This document shows positions 38,954 to 48,581 of a DNA stretch of 64,000 nucleotides, in pieces. The stretch is taken from positions 1 through 64,000 of the forward strand of contig JAIEPU010000197.1 of NCBI GenBank assembly GCA_019748235.1, given 5' to 3'. The notes under the pieces were generated by a model that searched no databases, was not told the origin of the DNA, and saw nothing but the letters and a program-made list of their open reading frames with translations. Made by a program: the position numbers and the translations under genes. How positions within the stretch are numbered: position 1 is the stretch's first letter; every line of letters begins with the position of its first letter. This DNA comes from a bacterium. Its GTDB lineage: Bacteria > Planctomycetota > Planctomycetia > Kolteriales > Kolteriaceae.

Positions 38954-39109
38954 TCGCGCGAATAAAAAATGCAATTCTGCCCATCCGATAATCACGCTCG
39001 CGTGAACATCTGTGCTCTCGGCGGAAAAACTCCTCTTCGCCCGTCTCGGACGGCGTGGTATGAACGTTTTGGGTAGATCTTCTACCAAAGCACCAGGATG
39101 GAGCCAGCT

Positions 39110-42025
39110 ATGCGTCACGGATGGACCGCAATCACTTTCCTTTCCCTCTTTGTCATGCCTGTTTCCATTCTGCGTGCGGAAGCGGTGGACCCCTCAGACG
39201 CCACCCTTTACGGCGTCGATTTCATTGATGCCCAGGAAGGATGGGCTGTGGGCGAGCAGGGAACCGTCTGGCATACGATCGATGGCGGAAAGACGTGGGA
39301 TCGTCAGAACATTTCGACGACCGCCACGTTGACGACCGTCCGTATGGACGCTCCCTGGAGTGGGATGATTGGCGCGCGCGAAAGCCTACCCTTTGCTCCC
39401 GGTAGTACCGGGCAAGTTTACCGGACCCGAAATGGAGGCGTCGCGTGGACTCCTACGGTGGAAAAACCTCCGTTCGGCGGCGTTCGTCATTTGTGGGTGG
39501 GAGAACAGGGGAAGGGGCTTGCCGTCGGTGAATCGTCCGACGTTCATCCCTCCGGCATCACGGTAACCAGTGACGGCGGAGCGACCTGGATTCCCCTTCG
39601 TGGTCCGATCGATCTTGGATGGACCGCCTCACTCGCACTCGATGAAGACCACCTGTTGTGCGCGAGCCCAAACGGTCACGTGATGCTGTTTCACGATCTT
39701 GAACTCAGTCGAGATTTAGATCTTCAGATGCCCGAGGGATGTGCGGTCCGATCTTTCGTCAGAGGAGGAGGACGAATCTGGGCGGTGGGAGATCGTTGTC
39801 AAGTCTTCAGCAGCGGTGACAGCGGAATGAGTTGGCACCGCGTGGAACTTCCCATTCCCAAGGAAGTTGGTGAAGTCTTGGATCTCTCCTCGATTGCCGC
39901 ACAGGGCACACACGTTTGGATGGCGGGGCGGCCCGGCTCGGTGGTAATTCATAGCGGCAACTCAGGTCAAACTTGGGAAGTGCAAAAGACCGGCACGCCG
40001 ATGCCTCTCTTTGGGATGGAATTCATCAACGAGTCGTGCGGCTGGGGGGTCGGCGCGATGGGAACGATCATCGCCACCAAGGACGGCGGGCAGACTTGGA
40101 CGACGCAGCGGCAAGGAGATCATGTCGCTTCCGTGCTTTGGATTACCGCACATCCCGAGAACGCGCCGCTCGATGGCGTCGCCCGACTAGGTGGAAAAGA
40201 GGGCTATCGAAACGTCGTATTGGCGCTCTGTCCCCCCTCCGCTGATCTGTTGCATCCTGGTAGTTCATGTGTTGATGCTCGCTTCAGCGAAGCGATTCGA
40301 TCTGCTGGTGGAACGCACGCGGAGACTTCACGTTCTTTCACACGGCCTCGTCCCGTGATGAAACCTTGGCTGGCGAAAAAAGTCGGAACTCCGACGACGT
40401 CTGATGCGCGATCGACGGACCAAGTTGAGCGAGACCTCGTGCTCGCTCTTCGTCTCTGGCAACCAACGGTCGTGATTCTCGATCCAGCGGCTCCCAACGA
40501 GAACGAATGGAATCCCGGGACACTTTTGGTGGAGATAATGGAGTCCGCCTTCGACAAAGCCGCGGATCCAAATGTCTATTCAGAGCAATTGAGCGTGCTC
40601 GGGCTGGGAGCTTCTTCCGCGCAGAAACTCCTCGCGGTTCAGTCGGAGGAAAAGAACGCGGATACCCTCTTCGCCGTCGCGAAAAGAGGCCAAAAGGAGG
40701 ACATCGGGACACTTGCTCTCGCGGCGCTCGCGCAAGCGCGATTGCATGTCGCTCCCCGATCTGTCCGAGAAATGATTCCGCTGCAGACACTTCGTTCGAA
40801 GTCGAAAGATCACTCGTCGATCTTCGCCGGAATTGATTTCATTGCGCCCGATTCTTCCGGACGACGAGCGGCAACGCTCGTTCGGCCAGATGCACCTGAC
40901 CGAGAGGAATTGCTCCTGACGGTCGACGTGAGTGAATTTCCAAGCAATCCGCAGGAACAGCGAACGATCTTGGACGACCTATTGCAAAAAGGGGGGGATC
41001 CACTTCCCGCCGGCTGGGCACTGTATGAATTGTCACAACAACTTGTGGCAGGCAATCGGCCCGCCGATGCCAAGCGAATGCTCGACTATCTGATCATTCG
41101 TTTTCCAAATCATCCGTATGCAACGCCCGCATATCGCCGGCTCATCACTCAGCAAGCGAGTGACGAGGTCCACTGTGTTGATGGGAAGGCCGTTCCGCGC
41201 GATGCGGAGTCGCGGCAGCGCGAATTGCGGTTGGCACTTGCCTACGGACGAAAGCTTCAAGAGGATCGACACATCCTGGCCCGTGATCCCGGCATGTCGA
41301 TTCTGCTGGCATCGGCCGCGCGTCGCTTGGGGCAAGATGATCTCGCTCGGAACTTCCTGTCATTCGCCGAGGAGTCCTCACTCCGTTGGAACCCCATCGC
41401 TTTGCTCGAATCGGAACGGCTGGGAAACACGCCGCATTCCGCTTCGCACTCGCGAATCTGCGAAGCGGTATCGACTCCACTGACCATTAACGGACAAATG
41501 AACGATACATGCTGGGACGGGAAGAATTGTTTGACGTTGAGCAGCGGGGACAACGTCGTTGACCCTTCATTCAAGACAGAAGTGAAGCTTCGTTACGACG
41601 ATAATTACCTTTACATCGGGGCGGACTGTAAGGCATTGGCTCCGGTGCCGGGGGACCGGCTGGTCGTTTCACTCGATATCGATCGAGACTATACGACTTT
41701 CGTCGAGTATTCCGGTGATCGCGTCCAATGCATCAACCCCGCGGGCACACGAGAAATGAAAGCAGAAGGGGTGGTGGTTCAACGCCAACAGTCCGATAAG
41801 GGGTGGTGCATGGAGATGGCGATACCCCTCTCCTCGCTTGTCGCTTCTCGGGAGTTATTGAAAAAGGATGCGTGGGGAATTGATGTCCGTCGATACATTC
41901 CCGGAATAGGAATGATGACGGCGACTCATGACCGAAACGCTGCCGTGGCGAAGGGAGAGCCATGTCCTCTCATCGAGTTCAACGACGATGCCGATAGCCA
42001 GCCGGCGCCGCTCCGCGCTAACTGA
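39110..42025 (+). CDS. Large secreted protein: Ycf48-like propeller, central region, CBM9-like C-terminus
   Basis: This 971-residue protein has a Sec signal peptide. Residues about 25-340 form a beta-propeller with repeated BNR/Ycf48-like turns (TIDGGKTWDRQ, TSDGGATWIP, SGDSGMSWHRV, TKDGGQTWTT). A central region from about 345 begins VLWITAHPENAP, faintly like the AHPDD motif of LmbE/PIG-L deacetylases but without its metal ligands. A helical, TPR-like part covers about 600-780. The C-terminal ~170 residues resemble a CBM9/DOMON-like sandwich (TPLTINGQMNDTCWDG; LYIGADC). It may be a surface protein that binds polysaccharide or assists assembly; this is inference. GGAG 6 nt before the ATG sets the start. 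Confidence 0.8.
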   Translation: MRHGWTAITFLSLFVMPVSILRAEAVDPSDATLYGVDFIDAQEGWAVGEQGTVWHTIDGGKTWDRQNISTTATLTTVRMDAPWSGMIGARESLPFAPGSTGQVYRTRNGGVAWTPTVEKPPFGGVRHLWVGEQGKGLAVGESSDVHPSGITVTSDGGATWIPLRGPIDLGWTASLALDEDHLLCASPNGHVMLFHDLELSRDLDLQMPEGCAVRSFVRGGGRIWAVGDRCQVFSSGDSGMSWHRVELPIPKEVGEVLDLSSIAAQGTHVWMAGRPGSVVIHSGNSGQTWEVQKTGTPMPLFGMEFINESCGWGVGAMGTIIATKDGGQTWTTQRQGDHVASVLWITAHPENAPLDGVARLGGKEGYRNVVLALCPPSADLLHPGSSCVDARFSEAIRSAGGTHAETSRSFTRPRPVMKPWLAKKVGTPTTSDARSTDQVERDLVLALRLWQPTVVILDPAAPNENEWNPGTLLVEIMESAFDKAADPNVYSEQLSVLGLGASSAQKLLAVQSEEKNADTLFAVAKRGQKEDIGTLALAALAQARLHVAPRSVREMIPLQTLRSKSKDHSSIFAGIDFIAPDSSGRRAATLVRPDAPDREELLLTVDVSEFPSNPQEQRTILDDLLQKGGDPLPAGWALYELSQQLVAGNRPADAKRMLDYLIIRFPNHPYATPAYRRLITQQASDEVHCVDGKAVPRDAESRQRELRLALAYGRKLQEDRHILARDPGMSILLASAARRLGQDDLARNFLSFAEESSLRWNPIALLESERLGNTPHSASHSRICEAVSTPLTINGQMNDTCWDGKNCLTLSSGDNVVDPSFKTEVKLRYDDNYLYIGADCKALAPVPGDRLVVSLDIDRDYTTFVEYSGDRVQCINPAGTREMKAEGVVVQRQQSDKGWCMEMAIPLSSLVASRELLKKDAWGIDVRRYIPGIGMMTATHDRNAAVAKGEPCPLIEFNDDADSQPAPLRAN

Positions 42026-43007
42026 ACAGATCGCTGGTCCAGCCGACACCCTCTATATCGGAGTGGATGAAGCAGGATACGGGCCGAACATTGGCCCCCT
42101 CGTCGTTTCCTCGACCGCCTTTCGTGGGCCGTCTCTCCTAGACACGCTCGATTGGTGGAAAGTTCTTCGAAAAACGGTGTGCCGCGCGGGCAAAACTAAA
42201 AACAAGTACATCATTGATGATTCCAAAGCCGTTCTCGGTTCTCCATCAGGGCGAGCATCGCTGGATCATTCGGTCGGGTCGATGCTCCGTCTGGTCGCGT
42301 GTCCTAGCCTTCGTTTGAGGGATCTCATTACATTCCTCTCCCCGACTGATGCGGAGCACCTCTGCGCCGAGCATTGGTACGGGGAATCAGATTCTCATTC
42401 CGACGAGGATGAGGATTCGTCGAAAGAAATTCGGCATGAACGTTTACAGGATGGGATGACGGTCGCGCAGTTATCATTTGACTCCCCGATGGTGCGAGTC
42501 TTGTTTCCGTCGAAATTCAACGAAGCGTTGGACCGTCATCCCACCAAGGCAGACGTGGAATGTGAATTGATTCTTGACATTCTCGGCCGGCGGTTGGCCA
42601 TGTTGCCGGTCGACTGCAAACAGGTCGTCATCACGGTGGATCGCCTGGGGGGACGTCGATACTACCGAGAGATCGTCGAGTCGATCGCGGTGGACGCGTT
42701 CGTGTTGACGGTCGAGGAACAAGTCGACTTGAGCATCTATCGCTTTACCTGCGAAGGGCGGGAGGTCGAGATTCGCTTCCGAGTGCAGGGAGATTCTCAT
42801 TCGCTGCCGGTGGCTGCCGCATCAATGATCGCAAAGTATGTGCGGGAACGGTGCATGGACCAGTTCAATGAGTTTTGGAATCGACAGCTTCCTGGACTTC
42901 AGCGGACGGCCGGCTACCCCGGCGATTCCAAGCGATTCCTGGCCGAAATTGAACATCTCCTCCATGATCTTGGCATACCCATGAACTCTTTCTGGCGCAT
43001 TCGTTGA
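41988..43007 (+). CDS. Ribonuclease HII-like protein, divergent
   Basis: This protein has about 339 residues. The N-terminal motif YIGVDEAGYGPNIGPLVV matches RNase HII (GVDEAGRGPLAGPV) with the catalytic Asp-Glu-Gly kept. A Ser-Lys pair (DDSKAV), VITVDRLGGRRYY and RVQGDSHSLPVAAASMIAKY, which carries the later acidic residues and the AAASIxAK signature, are also present. Compared with ordinary RNase HII (~200 residues) it has an insertion of about 100 residues with an acidic run (SHSDEDEDSSKE). The usual GRGP arginine is Tyr. The start is uncertain and the gene overlaps its neighbour by about 40 nt. It may cut RNA-DNA hybrids or have a new role. Confidence 0.82.
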   Translation: MPIASRRRSALTEQIAGPADTLYIGVDEAGYGPNIGPLVVSSTAFRGPSLLDTLDWWKVLRKTVCRAGKTKNKYIIDDSKAVLGSPSGRASLDHSVGSMLRLVACPSLRLRDLITFLSPTDAEHLCAEHWYGESDSHSDEDEDSSKEIRHERLQDGMTVAQLSFDSPMVRVLFPSKFNEALDRHPTKADVECELILDILGRRLAMLPVDCKQVVITVDRLGGRRYYREIVESIAVDAFVLTVEEQVDLSIYRFTCEGREVEIRFRVQGDSHSLPVAAASMIAKYVRERCMDQFNEFWNRQLPGLQRTAGYPGDSKRFLAEIEHLLHDLGIPMNSFWRIR

Positions 43008-43121
43008 TCAATTGCTCGGTGGGATGGATTTGGTGAGTCTTCTAAAAGTAGCCTATGAGTATCAATTGATTAGCGCTGTTTACTTATCAACCTTTCCCAT
43101 CAAATGACGTAGAACGAATGG

Positions 43122-43820
43122 ATGCCGTCTACATCAAGCAATTCTATCTCGGTTCCCATCCTCGAAGCACGCAACTTGGGTTGGTTTCTCGACGATCAGC
43201 ATCGATGGCTTTGGCGGCGGATCGACCTCGCGATTCATTCGGACGACCGCATGTCTCTTGCCGGACCTTCGGGCGCGGGAAAGTCGATGTTCCTTCGCGC
43301 GTTGGCTTTTCTCTCGCCGGTCGCTGAAGGAAGCGTCTTGTGGAATGGAATGGCTCTCGCCCCACACGTTGTTCCTGAATTTCGCTCGCGCGTCTGTTAT
43401 GTGCCGCAGCGCGCCATGCTTGTTGAAGGGACGGTTGGCGACAATCTTGCGTTGCCCTATCAGTTCAAGAGTCATTCTCATCAGGTCCGTGATGATTCCA
43501 TCTGGCGCCGCTGGCTCCAGGATCTGGGACGTGACATCTCTTTTCTCGACCGGCGTTCGGATGAGCTATCAGGGGGCGAAGCTCAGATAGTCGCCCTCAT
43601 TCGGGTGCTTCAATTTCGTCCCGAGATACTTCTGCTTGATGAGCCAACCTCAGCAATGGATCCAAAATCGGCTGAGGCGGTGGAATCTTTGATGGTCAAA
43701 CAATGCGATGAAACAGGGACTGCCTTTCTTTGGGTCACGCATGATGAACGACAGGCCGTTCGTGTCGCAACGACTCAGCTCGAAATTCGTGAAGGCGAAA
43801 TGCGTGAGGTGATCGCATGA
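43122..43820 (+). CDS. fetA: ABC transporter ATP-binding protein, FetA-like
   Basis: This 232-residue ATPase has Walker A GPSGAGKS, a Q-loop in CYVPQRAML, signature LSGGEAQ, Walker B ILLLDEPTSAMD and the switch His in WVTHDE. It overlaps the following permease by ATGA, so the two form a transporter. In E. coli the homologous FetA-FetB pair (formerly YbbL-YbbM) exports iron under oxidative stress. The substrate here is assumed by homology only. Confidence 0.9.
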   Translation: MPSTSSNSISVPILEARNLGWFLDDQHRWLWRRIDLAIHSDDRMSLAGPSGAGKSMFLRALAFLSPVAEGSVLWNGMALAPHVVPEFRSRVCYVPQRAMLVEGTVGDNLALPYQFKSHSHQVRDDSIWRRWLQDLGRDISFLDRRSDELSGGEAQIVALIRVLQFRPEILLLDEPTSAMDPKSAEAVESLMVKQCDETGTAFLWVTHDERQAVRVATTQLEIREGEMREVIA

Positions 43821-44611
43821 AAACCGGTGTGATCGATCTCTCGATCCTTCAAGTAGGCTTTGCGATGCTGCTCCTTGGCATGGCGGGATTACTCAGCGTT
43901 TTCATGCAGCTTGGACTCGAACGCCGTATCGCCTGGGGTGCATTGAGAATGGTGCTTCAACTTTCGGCGGCGGGTCTACTGTTGCAAGTCGTTTTCGAAT
44001 TACGGCAGCCGATCGCCGTCGCGGGACTCGTACTCATGATGACCCTTATCGCGGGGCACGCCGCTTCTCGGCGCAGCCGATTTCGGTATCCCCGAATGTT
44101 TCTCGATGCGTTCATCGCGATGATGCTTGGAAGCTGGAGTGTCGGAATCTTCTTATTGCTTGTGGTCGTTCAGGCGACACCCTGGTGGTTGCCGCAATAC
44201 GCGATCCCGCTTTTAGGGATGATTCTCGGTAATTCGCTCGATGGTGTCGCGCTTGGCCTCGACCGATTGACGGAAACTCTTCGTCGCGATCGACATCTCG
44301 TCGAGATGAAGCTGAGTCTTGGAGCGACTCGATGGGAGGCCGTTCGCTCCATCGTGCAAGAGGCCGTCCGGACGGGGATGACGCCGGTATTGAACTCGAT
44401 GACCGTCATCGGACTGGTGAGCATTCCCGGGATGATGACGGGTCAAATTCTTGCGGGCGCCGATCCGGTGGTTGCCGTCAAATATCAGATCGTCATCATG
44501 GTGGTCATCGCATCGGCGGTATCCATCGGGACGATGTCCGTCTGCTTTCTCGGTTACCGACGGATTTTCAATAAGTTCCACCAGTTCAATCCGAGATTAC
44601 TCCAACCATGA
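43817..44611 (+). CDS. fetB: ABC transporter permease, FetB-like (UPF0014)
   Basis: This 264-residue membrane protein of the UPF0014/FetB family has about seven membrane segments. Family features are RMVLQLSAAGLLLQVVF, IPLLGMILGNSLDGVALGLDR, ELxLSLGATRWEAVR-like coupling helix and the strongly conserved LNSMTVIGLVSIPGMMTGQI. It is encoded with its ATPase by a 4-nt overlap. It is likely an inner-membrane exporter, perhaps of iron. Confidence 0.93.
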   Translation: MKTGVIDLSILQVGFAMLLLGMAGLLSVFMQLGLERRIAWGALRMVLQLSAAGLLLQVVFELRQPIAVAGLVLMMTLIAGHAASRRSRFRYPRMFLDAFIAMMLGSWSVGIFLLLVVVQATPWWLPQYAIPLLGMILGNSLDGVALGLDRLTETLRRDRHLVEMKLSLGATRWEAVRSIVQEAVRTGMTPVLNSMTVIGLVSIPGMMTGQILAGADPVVAVKYQIVIMVVIASAVSIGTMSVCFLGYRRIFNKFHQFNPRLLQP

Positions 44612-44623
44612 GTCGTCATCCGA

Positions 44624-46735
44624 TCATGCATCTCGCTGAACAATTTTGAAACCGGTTCGGCGCTTGAATCGTTCGGCAATATCCTCGAATTCGAAATCGA
44701 TTTCCGAGCCGTCTCGATCGATGGAACGGGAGATGTGGAATTCATCGGGATCGCGCAACACTTGAGCTCTCGATGTTAGATCCGTGCCAAGCATCTTGCT
44801 TGCAATCTGGCAAAGCTCATGATCGGACACGGTCCCCACGATGCGAACGCTCCAGCCGGTCCGATTCTCGAATTCCCGCAAACGTTCCGTGTAATTGGTC
44901 TCCGCAGAATTTGGGAACGAGAATTCGAGTTGGCAGACACCTTCTTCCGGATAAAAGCCAAAACGGTGAAGACCGCTCGTCGCTGGAAACTGCTCTCGAA
45001 GAAATGCAGAGGCAATGGCGATGGACTGCCGGTGCGTCGTCGCGGGAATCGCCGCAAGATTATCCTTTGGCGTGATGTGAAGTAAGTGAGGACGCTTGGC
45101 ATCCGGCACGAAATATCTCTGCCAGTCTTGGTAGACGGCGGTATGCAGTTCTTTCCGATCTTCGTCGGAAATGGGAATCGGCCCACGCCAAATCTCGGCG
45201 AGTTCCTCGAAGGTGATCCAAGGAACACGTGGCTCGATGCCGACCAGCCACTCGTGAAATGCCGAAAGATCGAGAGGACGCTCTTCGTTCGGATCCCACG
45301 GGGGCCAAGCGGCCAGGGGATCGAGTCTAGCAGCCGACGGCTTGGGGCGTTCCAAGAGGTTATTGAATTCGTAACTTCCGCCATTCTCGGGAAGAATGAC
45401 TTCGGCTCGGCAAACAGCCATCAGACTTTGGGCCAGCGCTTGCCGTGCCCCCCCTTCGCCGTGGACGGGGAGGATGATGTCCGCTCGCAATTTACCGGCG
45501 ACGCTGGTCAATTCGCCATTGTCAGCATGTGCCGAGAGCTCGAAACTTTCGACGTCGCACGCCACTTCCGTTCGAATTCCACCCAGTTTGAAGTAGCGCG
45601 GGCCTTTTTCCTTTTCAGCGGCCAGATCAAGCAGGGCTTGTCCGGGTGACTCTTCGTCCTGATAGCCGGTGATGAGAACGAGGTTTTCCGGTCGGCCGAT
45701 CCAATGGCGAGCATAAAAATGGCTCGCCCCACCTTGCAGCATTCCGCTCGAGGCGACGACCACGCATGGCGGACCAAGAGCCACGGACTCTCGTTCCTTC
45801 TGATCGTGTATGCGATAGATGGGCAAGTCCTCGGGGAAAAGGGGGTCGAGACCTTCCTCCCAACGACGACGGCAGGTGGGTGATAAGAATTCAGGGAATC
45901 TGTTGTAAACCCGAGAGATCGCGCGCACCATTCCATCGCCGTAGACAGGTATTTCTGGTAAGTCTCCCGCTCGCATCGCCTCCGCGAGAATGATGAGAAC
46001 CTCTTGCGCTCTGCCCAGCGCGAATGTTGGAAACAGAACGTGACCACCTGCCTCAATGCATTTTGAAACGCGCGCGATCAGTCGTTTCTCTTGTGTCGGA
46101 CGATGGGCGTGCAGTCGATCCCCGTACGTGCTCTCGAGGATCAAAATGTTCGGGTGGATGGCGGGAACGAACACGCCAGGAACGCTTCGCTGATCGAAGA
46201 CCGAAATATCGCCTGAGAAGAGAATCGATTGCTTCCCGTCCGAGATCTCAATCATCGCGGCGCCGAGGATGTGCCCCGCGGGGAACCACGTCACTTTCAC
46301 GCCGCCGATCCGTTGTCCTTTTCCCCAAGGAACCACTTCAAAGCGCGCGATGACTCCGCTCACGGCAGAGGGTGGGAAGTGGGGTAATTCGCCGTCCCCT
46401 TGCCGGTACTGCTGAACGATACGCTGAGAATCTTGAAGCATGACCTTCGAGATGGCGAGCGTTGGTTCGGTGCCGTAGATCGGGCAGTCAGGATCGAGAT
46501 ATGCTTCGAGCGCAGGAAGTGCGCCAATGTGATCGGTGTGCGCGTGTGTGAGAAGAATCGCTTCGACCGGCGGACCATTTTCCAGAAACGAAAAGTCAGG
46601 AAGCAATTGGCCGGGTGGGGCGTTCATCCGTTGGCCGCAATCGATGAGAAATCGCGTTTCGTCCATGTCAAGGACGGCGCAGGAAGCGCCGATCTCGTCC
46701 GCGCCCCCCAGAAAGGTAATCCGAATTTTCGTCAC
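44624..46735 (-). CDS. Metallo-beta-lactamase/beta-CASP RNA-processing protein with C-terminal extension
   Basis: This 703-residue protein has the metallo-beta-lactamase motifs THAHTDHIG, FPAGHILGAAM, LFSGDIS and a beta-CASP domain (ESTYGDRLH, GGHVLFPTFALGRAQE, ASSGMLQGGASHFY, SAHAD, PVHGE). Residues up to about 470 match CPSF73/YSH1- or RNase J-like nucleases, which act on RNA. The remaining ~230 residues have no clear family and may bind RNA or partners (DEFHISRSIDRDG near the end). The start is GTG with a weak binding site. Its stop is 13 nt from the convergent fetB stop. Confidence 0.92.
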   Translation of the reverse strand: MTKIRITFLGGADEIGASCAVLDMDETRFLIDCGQRMNAPPGQLLPDFSFLENGPPVEAILLTHAHTDHIGALPALEAYLDPDCPIYGTEPTLAISKVMLQDSQRIVQQYRQGDGELPHFPPSAVSGVIARFEVVPWGKGQRIGGVKVTWFPAGHILGAAMIEISDGKQSILFSGDISVFDQRSVPGVFVPAIHPNILILESTYGDRLHAHRPTQEKRLIARVSKCIEAGGHVLFPTFALGRAQEVLIILAEAMRAGDLPEIPVYGDGMVRAISRVYNRFPEFLSPTCRRRWEEGLDPLFPEDLPIYRIHDQKERESVALGPPCVVVASSGMLQGGASHFYARHWIGRPENLVLITGYQDEESPGQALLDLAAEKEKGPRYFKLGGIRTEVACDVESFELSAHADNGELTSVAGKLRADIILPVHGEGGARQALAQSLMAVCRAEVILPENGGSYEFNNLLERPKPSAARLDPLAAWPPWDPNEERPLDLSAFHEWLVGIEPRVPWITFEELAEIWRGPIPISDEDRKELHTAVYQDWQRYFVPDAKRPHLLHITPKDNLAAIPATTHRQSIAIASAFLREQFPATSGLHRFGFYPEEGVCQLEFSFPNSAETNYTERLREFENRTGWSVRIVGTVSDHELCQIASKMLGTDLTSRAQVLRDPDEFHISRSIDRDGSEIDFEFEDIAERFKRRTGFKIVQRDA

Positions 46736-46915
46736 CCGTGTTTATCTCGATCTATTGCCGCTCAGGCAGCGACGCTAACCTATTTCACTGGAGATCACGG
46801 CCGAAGTCTGATTGATGGCGACTTTTCGAAGAAGGTGCACCGCAAAAAGAACTCGACGCTGATTCGCGCGGTTGACATGCTCATGTCAAATCGACTGATG
46901 CCATTCTACGATCGA

Positions 46916-47716
46916 TCATTCAAACCAAAAGCGGCCCCCGTCCAGAAAGTTCTGTACGCCTCGTCGGGTGCTCTCACTGTGCATGACCGGCAACGTGTTT
47001 TTCGCTTCGAGCCTCAACGCCTCTTCGATGGGTAAATCAAATCCGTGAATGGCCGAAGCGAGGTCCGCGCGGAGACAATCCTGCGGCAGCTCACAGAGCT
47101 GCCGTGCCATATGCAGCGCCCGCTCGCGCGATTGACCAGGAGGTACGACCTCCCAAACCAACCCGATTTGCATCGCCCGTTCGGTGGAAATGCGTTGGCC
47201 GGTAATGATCAAGGGAAGAGCCGTCCCCCAACCGAGAAGTCGCGGTAGATAAACCGTCCCTCCGTCGACAAGCGGAACTCCCCATCGTCGACAAGCGACA
47301 GAGAAAGTTGCCGCTGGTTCGGCGATCCGGATGTGACCGTGACAGAAGAGCTCGAGGCCGCCGGCATACGTGTAGCCTTGGCTGGCGGTGATGACCGGCT
47401 TTCCTTGCACGATGCGGGTTCCACCCATCGGCCCTTGCCGGCGGTCGTCAGGAATATTCGTCCCTGAACTCAAGCTCGCAAGTGATTCCAGTCCCTTCAA
47501 ATCGGCTCCAGCGCAGAACGCTTTATCCCCCTCGGAGCGAAGAATCGCGACCCAAAGGCCGTCATCTTCCCAGTAGCGCCGCCAAAGCTCGGCAAGTATG
47601 TCCGCGGACTCTCCATCGATCGCGTGGTGAACATCGGGACGGTTGAGCACAATTTCGAGAATGCTTCCTTCCCCGACCGTATGAACAATGTCGTAGACCG
47701 GAGGCCTGGTCATCAT
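46916..47716 (-). CDS. Enoyl-CoA hydratase/isomerase family protein
   Basis: This 266-residue crotonase-fold protein has AFCAGADLKGL (oxyanion hole region), YAGGLELFCHGHIRIAE with the first catalytic Glu, and VDGGTVYLPRLLG. The second glutamate of true hydratases, normally in an FGxPE segment, is replaced; the stretch reads TFSVACRRWG. It may therefore be an isomerase or a different acyl-CoA enzyme. AGGAG lies before two adjacent ATG codons. The next gene on the strand is the metallo-beta-lactamase, 180 nt away; those 180 nt hold no gene. Confidence 0.9.
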   Translation of the reverse strand: MMTRPPVYDIVHTVGEGSILEIVLNRPDVHHAIDGESADILAELWRRYWEDDGLWVAILRSEGDKAFCAGADLKGLESLASLSSGTNIPDDRRQGPMGGTRIVQGKPVITASQGYTYAGGLELFCHGHIRIAEPAATFSVACRRWGVPLVDGGTVYLPRLLGWGTALPLIITGQRISTERAMQIGLVWEVVPPGQSRERALHMARQLCELPQDCLRADLASAIHGFDLPIEEALRLEAKNTLPVMHSESTRRGVQNFLDGGRFWFE

Positions 47717-47804
47717 CCTCTCCTATGCTCGCATCAGTTCGAGCGAAATCAATCGTTCTCAGCATACTCGATGATGGAGATGCGTTCCGCGAATGGATGA
47801 AAAA

Positions 47805-48581
47805 TCAATCGATCGGCTTTCCGATCTGACGCATCACTTCCTTCATGTCCTCCCAGACGTCTCTTTTGGCAGCGGGATTACGAAGCAGATAGGCCGGATG
47901 AAGCGTGATGATGAAAGGGATGCCGTTGTATTCGCGGATACTCCCCCGAAGCTTGGTGATCGCCACCTTTTCCGGTTTCTCGCGGAGTAAATGGGCGGCG
48001 GCAAACTTACCGAGAGCCACCATCATCTTTGGTCGGACGAGCGCGAGCTGTTGCTCGAGGTAGGGGCGGCAATTCTCAATCTCTTCAGGCATCGGATTGC
48101 GATTGCCGGGCGGGCGGCATTTCAGAATGTTGCAAATGTAAACTTCCTCGCGCTTAAGCTTACAAGCTTCAATGATCTTCGTGAGGAGTTGACCCGCCTT
48201 GCCGACGAACGGTGTACCAGACGCATCTTCGTCCGCTCCCGGTGCTTCGCCGAGAAAACAGATATCGGCGAGCGGGGTACCGTCCGAAAACACGGTTTGA
48301 GTTCGTGTATCGGCCAACTCGGTGCATCGAGTGCACCCAGCCACTTCATGGCGAAGGACGACGAGTTGAGCGACACGCTCGTTCGGAGTCAGAAGAGGTA
48401 GAGGATTGACGATTACGCTTTCGTTATTTTGGATGGAGGAAGTGACGGATTTCGGGTTCGACTGAGTTCGCTTCCCACCTCGTTTACTCGTGGCCGGGAC
48501 GGCTCGGCTCTTATCGACATATTCAAGACCGGCCCGCTGAAGCGATTCGACCTTTTGCCGCCAGTTCTTCGGTGGGCTCAT
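47805..48581 (-). CDS. Uracil-DNA glycosylase, family 4 (Fe-S)
   Basis: This base-excision repair enzyme removes uracil from DNA. The 258-residue protein has a basic, poorly conserved first ~70 residues, then the family-4 signs: CTRC and two later Cys (ICNILKCRPPGNR, ENCRPYL) binding the Fe-S cluster, motif GEAPGADEDASGTPFVGKAG, and LHPAYLLR with the catalytic-region His. AAGGA upstream supports the ATG used; a GTG 21 nt earlier is in frame. Its family is widespread in bacteria lacking or supplementing Ung. Confidence 0.95.
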   Translation of the reverse strand: MSPPKNWRQKVESLQRAGLEYVDKSRAVPATSKRGGKRTQSNPKSVTSSIQNNESVIVNPLPLLTPNERVAQLVVLRHEVAGCTRCTELADTRTQTVFSDGTPLADICFLGEAPGADEDASGTPFVGKAGQLLTKIIEACKLKREEVYICNILKCRPPGNRNPMPEEIENCRPYLEQQLALVRPKMMVALGKFAAAHLLREKPEKVAITKLRGSIREYNGIPFIITLHPAYLLRNPAAKRDVWEDMKEVMRQIGKPID

